DNA from: JAGVPT01 sp964439265
GTDB taxonomy: Bacteria; Bacteroidota; Ignavibacteria; UBA10030; UBA8401
Direction of reading: 5' to 3'
DNA length: 64,000 nucleotides
Assembly (NCBI GenBank): GCA_964439265.1
Contig: CAYTOA010000015.1
Location: forward strand, 1 to 64,000
Positions 58,399 through 64,000 of the stretch are shown here, one piece after another (the stretch's first letter is position 1; the number at the start of each line of letters is the position of its first letter). The notes beneath the pieces are model-generated. The model saw only the letters and a program-made list of their open reading frames with translations. It was not told the DNA's origin and ran no database searches. Made by a program: the position numbers and the translations under genes.

Positions 58399-60719
58399 CG
58401 GTACACAGTCAGAGTTTTCGCGAGATGAGCCGAGTTGCCGGCGCGGTCCCTGACCTCTGCCTGTACGGTGTATCGCCCCCGTGGAAGCGGATCCAGCGGA
58501 ATGTAGAACACCGTTCTTTTCTCGGGGTCGTACTCCGGAATTATGCGTTCACCGTTCAGGAACACGTTGATCTCGTCGTCATCGATTCCGGAAAGATTAT
58601 CCCGGACTGAAAATGAGAAAACTCGCCTCCCTCGCGCGTTGAATGATGATGTCCGCCAACGGCTGATCTTCGGCTGCTGATCGTCCCTCAGGACGGCGAA
58701 TGTTCCCAGTGTATGCGCCTCGCGGAGCTGTAACGTGTGTGCCAGTCGATCGCGTTCAGCCGCGAGAAAATTCCAGCCGCCGCCGTTTCTTACGTACAGT
58801 CCAAGTTTATCATCAGATTCGTATTTCTCGGGATATTTGAATGTCGCTTTGATCGCTCCGCGCAGCAAAACGTCGGCAGGCTGGACGTCGTACCGAGTAT
58901 CGCTCAACCTCTCGATGACAGGATGGAAGGGAGCAAAGACGGCGCCGGTCTCAAAGGTAACGGTGAAATTACCGTCGTCGGATTGAATCGTGCCTTCTCG
59001 GTCGGGAGAAACCGTATTCAGCGTGAAAGAGTCGAAGACTTCAGACTGCTTGTCGGCGATGACATAGAATGCTTTGAGATACACCATGCCGCGCAGTGTC
59101 GGCGATAACTTATATACACCTGTGTATTTGTCTACGTCGATCGCGCGCAAGGGGACAGAGGAAATAGTGCTACCTTGCTGGACCTGCAGCGAAGGTGTCT
59201 CGGAAAAAGGAACGGGGCTTTCGATCCACACTTTCAGGAACGAGCCGTCAACGTCGTTCGATAATTCGGCTCGACCCGGAACAAACTGCCGGTTGAGAAA
59301 ATGGTAGACGGGGAACGAGCGAGTCCCCCAAGTATTCTTGGCAGTCACTCTGACGATATCGGCCCCCGCGAGATTCCCCGGTATGGTCAACGAATCATCC
59401 CTGAATGAAAGGGTGTGTGCATCGTATTCGCGAACGGACCACTTCCTGGATGAGAACGTCCTCGTACCGATCTCGACGGACGCGACATTCCGGCTGTTCG
59501 GAAGAAGCGCTGTGATCGACCCCGGGGTCGATCTCAAAAAATCGACCTCAGGCGGATGGTTGAGGACGAAAGCTCCGGTGAGTTCCGAAGAATTTCCGGA
59601 ATAGTCCGACGCAATGACTTTGAATTTGTGCAATCCTTCTGAAAAATTCCTCAACGCTACGACGCCGTCAAACTCGTTTCGCCTGTTGTAGAATGGAAGC
59701 GTGTTGCCTTCATCGACATAAAGTTTTTGAAACCTCCCCTTGCGCTCCTTCCAGAGGGCCCAATCGAAATCTACTCCCACCTGACGTGTCTCTTCTTCAG
59801 GAAATCGGTCGCGCTGCGAAGTAAAGATCGTCGTTCCGTCCACCTGAAATTCAAATTCGTAGACGCTTGAGCGATAGCGCGTGTTGTTGACCCTATCCGC
59901 TGCATCCACGGAAAAGCCGAGCGAACCGGTCACGCGTATCACTTCGGGGATGGTATACGAAGAACTGTTCTTTGCATGAGCCCGATACATTTTTGGAGAG
60001 AACTCATAGTCGACGAATGAATGTTCGTCCATCGGCGTGATGGCGAGGCGCCGGATGATCGGCGGCTCCGTATCGGTGAATCGCCTGATTTTCGGAAAAA
60101 GAAGCGGATTGACGGGGTTGAAATGCTCATCACGGATCTCGAAGTGCAAGTGAGCGTCGCCGCTGCCGCTTTCTCCGCTGAAGGCAACGACGTCGCCTTT
60201 TTGCACAGGATACTCGCCGGGTTGGAATTTCATTTCAACGGAAAATTTCCCCTTCTTCAGTTGTTCAGTTCGAACGGAGCGTTCCAGGTCATCCTTAAAA
60301 GCGCTGAGATGAGCGTAGGTCGTATAGAAGCCGTCTGCATGCCGGAGCACCAGATACCTTCCGTACCCGTAGGGGGAAACTTGAATTCGGGAAACATAGC
60401 CATCCCGAGAGGCGTAGACTTCAATTCCAATTCTGTTCCCTGTGCCGATGTCGATACCAGCATGGAAATGGGACGAGCGGAATTCGGCGAACGAGGACGT
60501 GATCTTTGGTCGCGCGTCGATTGGCCAGCTGTAGTCGTCAAGATTCGTCCGGATTGAGTCGAAGCTGGCGTATAGTGATTCAATCGAGGGAGAATGAGAC
60601 GCCTCGGTGCTTGACGCCGCCGGATGTTCAGCATGGGACAACAGCAGCGACGAAGCGACTACGACAATCGCGATACTGATGGCCGGTAAAGCAAGGTATC
60701 GAGAATTAAAGATCTTCAC
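58395..60719 (-). CDS. M23 family metallopeptidase with beta-sandwich tail
   Basis: A 774-residue exported protein with an N-terminal signal segment. The peptidase domain (about residues 65-215) has HFHAGIDIGT, with the zinc-binding His and Asp, and GDAHLHFEIR, the HxH motif. The remaining 560 residues are beta-sandwich domains, including one near the C-terminus that ends GRYTVQAEVRDRAGN. Probably cuts peptidoglycan peptide bridges in the periplasm. It starts with GTG, overlapping the preceding gene by four bases (GTGA), and overlaps the channel gene (ATGA). Confidence 0.88.
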   Translation of the reverse strand: MKIFNSRYLALPAISIAIVVVASSLLLSHAEHPAASSTEASHSPSIESLYASFDSIRTNLDDYSWPIDARPKITSSFAEFRSSHFHAGIDIGTGNRIGIEVYASRDGYVSRIQVSPYGYGRYLVLRHADGFYTTYAHLSAFKDDLERSVRTEQLKKGKFSVEMKFQPGEYPVQKGDVVAFSGESGSGDAHLHFEIRDEHFNPVNPLLFPKIRRFTDTEPPIIRRLAITPMDEHSFVDYEFSPKMYRAHAKNSSSYTIPEVIRVTGSLGFSVDAADRVNNTRYRSSVYEFEFQVDGTTIFTSQRDRFPEEETRQVGVDFDWALWKERKGRFQKLYVDEGNTLPFYNRRNEFDGVVALRNFSEGLHKFKVIASDYSGNSSELTGAFVLNHPPEVDFLRSTPGSITALLPNSRNVASVEIGTRTFSSRKWSVREYDAHTLSFRDDSLTIPGNLAGADIVRVTAKNTWGTRSFPVYHFLNRQFVPGRAELSNDVDGSFLKVWIESPVPFSETPSLQVQQGSTISSVPLRAIDVDKYTGVYKLSPTLRGMVYLKAFYVIADKQSEVFDSFTLNTVSPDREGTIQSDDGNFTVTFETGAVFAPFHPVIERLSDTRYDVQPADVLLRGAIKATFKYPEKYESDDKLGLYVRNGGGWNFLAAERDRLAHTLQLREAHTLGTFAVLRDDQQPKISRWRTSSFNARGRRVFSFSVRDNLSGIDDDEINVFLNGERIIPEYDPEKRTVFYIPLDPLPRGRYTVQAEVRDRAGNSAHLAKTLTVYR

Positions 60720-61405
60720 GCCGCAACCTCTGAAGAATTCGTAGGAGCGGAGACGACAGTGTGTCGCAGCGCGCCGATTCCGGGTATTTCAGCATCGATC
60801 ACATCACCCTCAACGACTCTACCGACGCCTTCCGGAGTCCCGGTATAAATAACGTCGCCCTCTTCAAGCGTGAAAATCGTAGAAAGAAAGGAGATGATAA
60901 AATCTATCTTATAGATCATTTGCGAAGTGTTTGAATGCTGCCGTTCCTTGCCATTCACGCATAATTTTATCTCCAGGTTAGACGGGTCCTTAACGCTTTC
61001 TTTAGGGATGAATGGTGAAAGCGGCGCCGATGTATCGAACCCTTTTGCAATCGACCACGGGTTTCCATCGGCTTTCGCTTCTTTCTGGCGATCGCGCATC
61101 GTCATGTCCAACCCGATTCCGTATCCTGCGACACAGTCAAACGCTTTCGATTGGGGTATATTCTTGCCCTGTTTGCCCAGCAAAACGGTCAATTCAACCT
61201 CGTGGTGAACATCATTCGACATTCTCGGCAGAACGATCGGTTCGCCGTTCTCTATGATCGCCGTCGATGGCTTGAGAAAAATTATAGGCGATGTTGGCGC
61301 GGACGACCCCATTTCCTTCGCATGCTTTGCATAGTTCTGCCCAAGGCAGAGGATTTTGCCAACCACGAATTTTTTGTGAGAGGGTAGTAGGGTAACTGAT
61401 TTCAT
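60716..61405 (-). CDS. Fumarylacetoacetate hydrolase family protein
   Basis: A 229-residue enzyme of the FAH superfamily, likely an acylpyruvase or a hydroxyheptadienedioate isomerase/decarboxylase. Metal ligands are seen in HHEVELTVLLG (the E-x-E pair, near residue 60) and GYGIGLDMTMRD (Asp); GKILCLGQNYAKHAKEMG starts the fold and YTGTPEGVG closes the active site. The ATG at 61405 is preferred to the longer frame at 61465. First gene of the minus-strand run that ends with pabBC. Confidence 0.9.
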   Translation of the reverse strand: MKSVTLLPSHKKFVVGKILCLGQNYAKHAKEMGSSAPTSPIIFLKPSTAIIENGEPIVLPRMSNDVHHEVELTVLLGKQGKNIPQSKAFDCVAGYGIGLDMTMRDRQKEAKADGNPWSIAKGFDTSAPLSPFIPKESVKDPSNLEIKLCVNGKERQHSNTSQMIYKIDFIISFLSTIFTLEEGDVIYTGTPEGVGRVVEGDVIDAEIPGIGALRHTVVSAPTNSSEVAA

Positions 61406-61588
61406 CGTCGGCACATAGTCATGGTAAGCATATAAAAATATAGTCAAGAGGCGAGACTTTATCAAGGGAGCGTTGAAGTAAACCGTCGTAAACTATACAG
61501 AAGAAGAAATTCGGATTCATTGAAAAAACTGTTTCAATTCAGGAATAATGTTTTTACATTAGTGTACGGTAAATACTAAGGGTTGATA

Positions 61589-62590
61589 TTGTCGCAAACG
61601 TATAGAAAAGCTGGCGTTAATATTGCTGCGGGTGAAGTTGTTGTTGAAAGGATCAAACGCAATGTTCGGTCTACTTTTACCAAGAATGTTCTAGCAGACA
61701 TCGGCTCATTCGGTGCATTCTACCGGGCGTCGTTCCCGGGAATTAAAGATCCAGTGCTGGTTTCCAGCGTTGATGGCGTTGGGACAAAGCTGAAGATTGC
61801 GTTTGCGATGAAGCGTTTTGATACTGTCGGCCAGGACCTGGTGAATCATTGCGTGAACGATATTGCGGTGTGTGGTGCTCAGCCCCTCTATTTCATGGAC
61901 TATTTCGCTGCTGGCAAACTCTCGCCGAAAGTCGCTGAAGAAGTTATCTCCGGTTTTGTCAAAGCGTGCAAGGATAATTCCTGTTCGATAATCGGCGGGG
62001 AGACAGCTGAGATGCCGGGAATCTACCGGGAGGGAGAATTTGACCTTGCCGGGACGATTGTGGGTGTTGTAGACAAAAAAAAGATCATAGACGGACGCCG
62101 TATCAGCCGGGGCGACGTGTTGATCGGCCTTCCATCGACAGGGCTTCATACAAACGGTTATTCTCTTGCGCGCAAGGTATTTCTTCCCGGCGTTCCGCTC
62201 CGCAAATTTCAAAAAGAACTGAACGGTACGCTTGGTAACGCCCTCCTCGCTGTCCATCGATCATATCTTTCGCCGATTCGTTCGCTATTATCGCAAGGGA
62301 TCGTAAAAGGGATGTCTCACGTGACCGGAGGAGGGATCGTTGGCAACACGATGCGTGTGATTCCGCAAGGGATGCGGATCGAGGTTAACTGGAATTCATG
62401 GGAACGACCTGCTATTTTTACGATGATTCAGCAACAAGGAGGCGTGCCGGAAAACGACATGCGTAAGACATTTAACTTGGGCATCGGACTGATCTTTATA
62501 GTTTCACCGCGCCATGTTGAAACGGCGAGCCGCGTGTTGAGGCAGCAAAAAGAGAAGCCCTTTGTTATCGGGAAAGTTATTACAAACTGA
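61589..62590 (+). CDS. purM: Phosphoribosylformylglycinamidine cyclo-ligase
   Basis: Makes aminoimidazole ribotide in purine synthesis. Visible motifs: SSVDGVGTKLKIAF (near residue 54), GQDLVNHCVNDIAVCGAQPL, IIGGETAEMPGIY, and GLPSTGLHTNGYSLAR. 333 residues from the TTG at 61589, which has AAGGG six bases upstream; an earlier TTG at 61583 would abut that site. The sequence is slightly shorter than the usual 340-350 residues. No other pur genes are adjacent. Confidence 0.94.
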   Translation: MSQTYRKAGVNIAAGEVVVERIKRNVRSTFTKNVLADIGSFGAFYRASFPGIKDPVLVSSVDGVGTKLKIAFAMKRFDTVGQDLVNHCVNDIAVCGAQPLYFMDYFAAGKLSPKVAEEVISGFVKACKDNSCSIIGGETAEMPGIYREGEFDLAGTIVGVVDKKKIIDGRRISRGDVLIGLPSTGLHTNGYSLARKVFLPGVPLRKFQKELNGTLGNALLAVHRSYLSPIRSLLSQGIVKGMSHVTGGGIVGNTMRVIPQGMRIEVNWNSWERPAIFTMIQQQGGVPENDMRKTFNLGIGLIFIVSPRHVETASRVLRQQKEKPFVIGKVITN

Positions 62591-62696
62591 AATGCTTGCA
62601 TATGAAGCATTCAGCATTTACGTGGTATAGTGCGGAGAAAGCTAGATTTCAAAGTGGTGTTTGAACCAATACCATCTCTTGAATGTGAAAGGATAA

Positions 62697-64000
62697 ATGG
62701 TTAAAGAAATGGCCTCCGATTGGCAGTCTCCTAATAACTTAGAGTTGCCAAAAGAAGAACTGCGAAACCGGCTTCTTGAAGCCCAGGGTTTTTCAAAAAA
62801 AATCAGTACTCTCAATGAAATTTCTCTCAAGATCGACGAATCCGCTTCTCGTGATCAGATCTTAGATGTGCTTCGCGCTGAAGTGTCGCGCCTCATCGAA
62901 GGCGAATGCGCATTCATTTGCCTGCTCAACAGGAGCAAGTCACATTACAGCGTCAATACGCTCAGCCGCGTCGCCGATTCTCTCGACATCAATCATGAAT
63001 TGTTCGCCTCCGATGCGGGTATGCCCGGATGGACGATCCAGAATAAGTCAGGAATCTTTGTAGACGTCGAGTCTGCGCCCGCGTTCACTCCATTGCTTGA
63101 AGGAAAGTTCGTCGAAGTGGGGATCAAGTCACTGTTGATTGTCCCTCTTCGGACAAGTATCGAGATGGTCGGAGCGATCGGCTTTGGCTCGGCAAAACTG
63201 AGCGCGTACCATCAGCCGGATATGTGGCTCGCACAGCTGCTCAGTTTCCATATTGCAACGGCGCTTCGGCACACTGCAATGTTCGACAATGCGCAGAAGA
63301 GGCTCTCTCAAATTGAACTCGTGAACCGCATCGCCGGCCGGCTAACGTCGACGCTCGACCTCGACAGGATGCTGGAATTCGCCGCGGAAGCGATCCAGAA
63401 AAATTTTGCGTACTTCGATGTCACGATTTTCATGACCGATATCGAGACGAAAGACATGGTACTCGTTGCGCACTCCGGAAATTATGTTGATTTCCTTCCT
63501 CACGGCTACCGCCAAAAGCCAGGGTATGGAATCGTCGGGTGGGTGGGCATGTACGGGGAAAAAATACTTGCAAACGACGTGTCGACGGACGGCAGATACC
63601 TCGCATTCGCGTATCATAATACAAACTCCGAACTGGCGCTGCCGATCAAGGTGGGGACTGAAGTCGTCGGCGTGCTCAATATTGAAGATACCAAGCTGCA
63701 CGCATTCGATGAGACAGACGTTATGGTGCTGAGCACGTTATGCGACCAGCTGGGGAGCGCAATTCACAATGCGACACTCTATAATGAGATCAAAGAATCG
63801 AACAAGAAGCTTCTGGAATTGGATAAACTCAAGTCGGATTTTGTCGGGATCGTTTCGCACGATTTTCGAACGCCTCTCTCGAGCATCATGCTTGCCGCAA
63901 AATCTCTCATCAAAAAAGAATACGTTGCAACAAACCAGCATTTCAAAGAATATCTCGGCATCATCATCGATCAGGCAGGGAAGCTCAGCCAGCTTGCCGA
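62697..64000 (+). CDS. GAF-domain sensor histidine kinase (partial)
   Basis: At least 434 residues, running past the window end. After a short coiled start come two GAF domains (about residues 45-195 and 220-370; the second with KPGYGIVGWVGMYGEKILANDV-type features). A HisKA dimerisation helix follows with the phospho-accepting histidine in SHDFRTPLSS near residue 391. The HATPase domain is beyond the window. No membrane helix is seen, so it is probably a soluble sensor. AAGG lies before the ATG. No receiver gene is visible here. Confidence 0.9.
   Translation, partial: MVKEMASDWQSPNNLELPKEELRNRLLEAQGFSKKISTLNEISLKIDESASRDQILDVLRAEVSRLIEGECAFICLLNRSKSHYSVNTLSRVADSLDINHELFASDAGMPGWTIQNKSGIFVDVESAPAFTPLLEGKFVEVGIKSLLIVPLRTSIEMVGAIGFGSAKLSAYHQPDMWLAQLLSFHIATALRHTAMFDNAQKRLSQIELVNRIAGRLTSTLDLDRMLEFAAEAIQKNFAYFDVTIFMTDIETKDMVLVAHSGNYVDFLPHGYRQKPGYGIVGWVGMYGEKILANDVSTDGRYLAFAYHNTNSELALPIKVGTEVVGVLNIEDTKLHAFDETDVMVLSTLCDQLGSAIHNATLYNEIKESNKKLLELDKLKSDFVGIVSHDFRTPLSSIMLAAKSLIKKEYVATNQHFKEYLGIIIDQAGKLSQLA

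Overview
The window (roughly 50% GC, 64 kb) is a dense, ordinary-looking chromosomal segment of a Gram-negative bacterium, most likely of the Bacteroidota/Chlorobiota side of the FCB group (an Ignavibacteria-like lineage is my best guess). Evidence: an LptD-type outer-membrane protein, a PorV-like (UPF0164) barrel, two DUF5683 domains, SPOR and PEGA proteins, an ExbB-ExbD-ExbD-TonB cassette, single-chain GlyRS and a PabB-PabC fusion. Shine-Dalgarno sequences (GGAG/AAGG) and near-consensus TTGACT/TATATT promoters are used, unlike classical Bacteroidia. No rRNA, tRNA, CRISPR array, prophage or insertion sequence was found.

Layout. 0.1-5 kb: def-fmt, crcB with its DUF190 partner, a membrane protein, parA-parB, ridA. 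5-12 kb: a DUF5683 protein, malic enzyme fused to a phosphotransacetylase domain, and a MacA/MacB-type export system. 12-19 kb: a degenerate HNH protein, metF, a class II aldolase, ddl, an RNA m5U methyltransferase, ftsB and rarA. 19-27 kb: ROK kinase, lptD, a YyaL-type thioredoxin-fold protein, and a large pseudo-caspase/PEGA/DUF5683 fusion. 27-34 kb: a STAS protein, then exbB-exbD-exbD-tonB, a PstS-like lipoprotein, a TPR protein and a PsbP-like lipoprotein, closed by a clear terminator. 34-44 kb: an AMMECR1-MEMO1 pair, DUF2520, a PHP phosphatase, a sugar nucleotidyltransferase, glyS, a CPBP protease, a TPR protein and a ZIP transporter, many with start/stop overlaps. 44-50 kb: the PorV-like protein, an Ig-like lipoprotein, an RhlE-type helicase, two SPOR proteins and deoC. 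50-61 kb (minus strand): a tightly packed run FAH hydrolase - M23 peptidase - K+ channel - cNMP-binding protein - valS - esterase - pabBC. 61-64 kb: purM and the first part of a GAF/GAF histidine kinase that runs off the window.

Three things stand out. (1) Short tandem repeats with a 7-bp period but differing unit sequences (CTAACAG, AGAATTC, TAATTCC, ACAGTAA, AACCAAG and others) lie between genes, across gene ends and, in fmt and probably valS, in frame inside coding sequence. (2) DeoC carries an N-terminal amphipathic helix closely resembling microcompartment encapsulation peptides, and the class II aldolase carries a linker plus a similar C-terminal helix; no shell genes are in the window, so a bacterial microcompartment elsewhere in the genome is predicted. 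(3) The caspase-fold protein has lost both catalytic residues and is fused to three PEGA repeats and a membrane DUF5683 domain.
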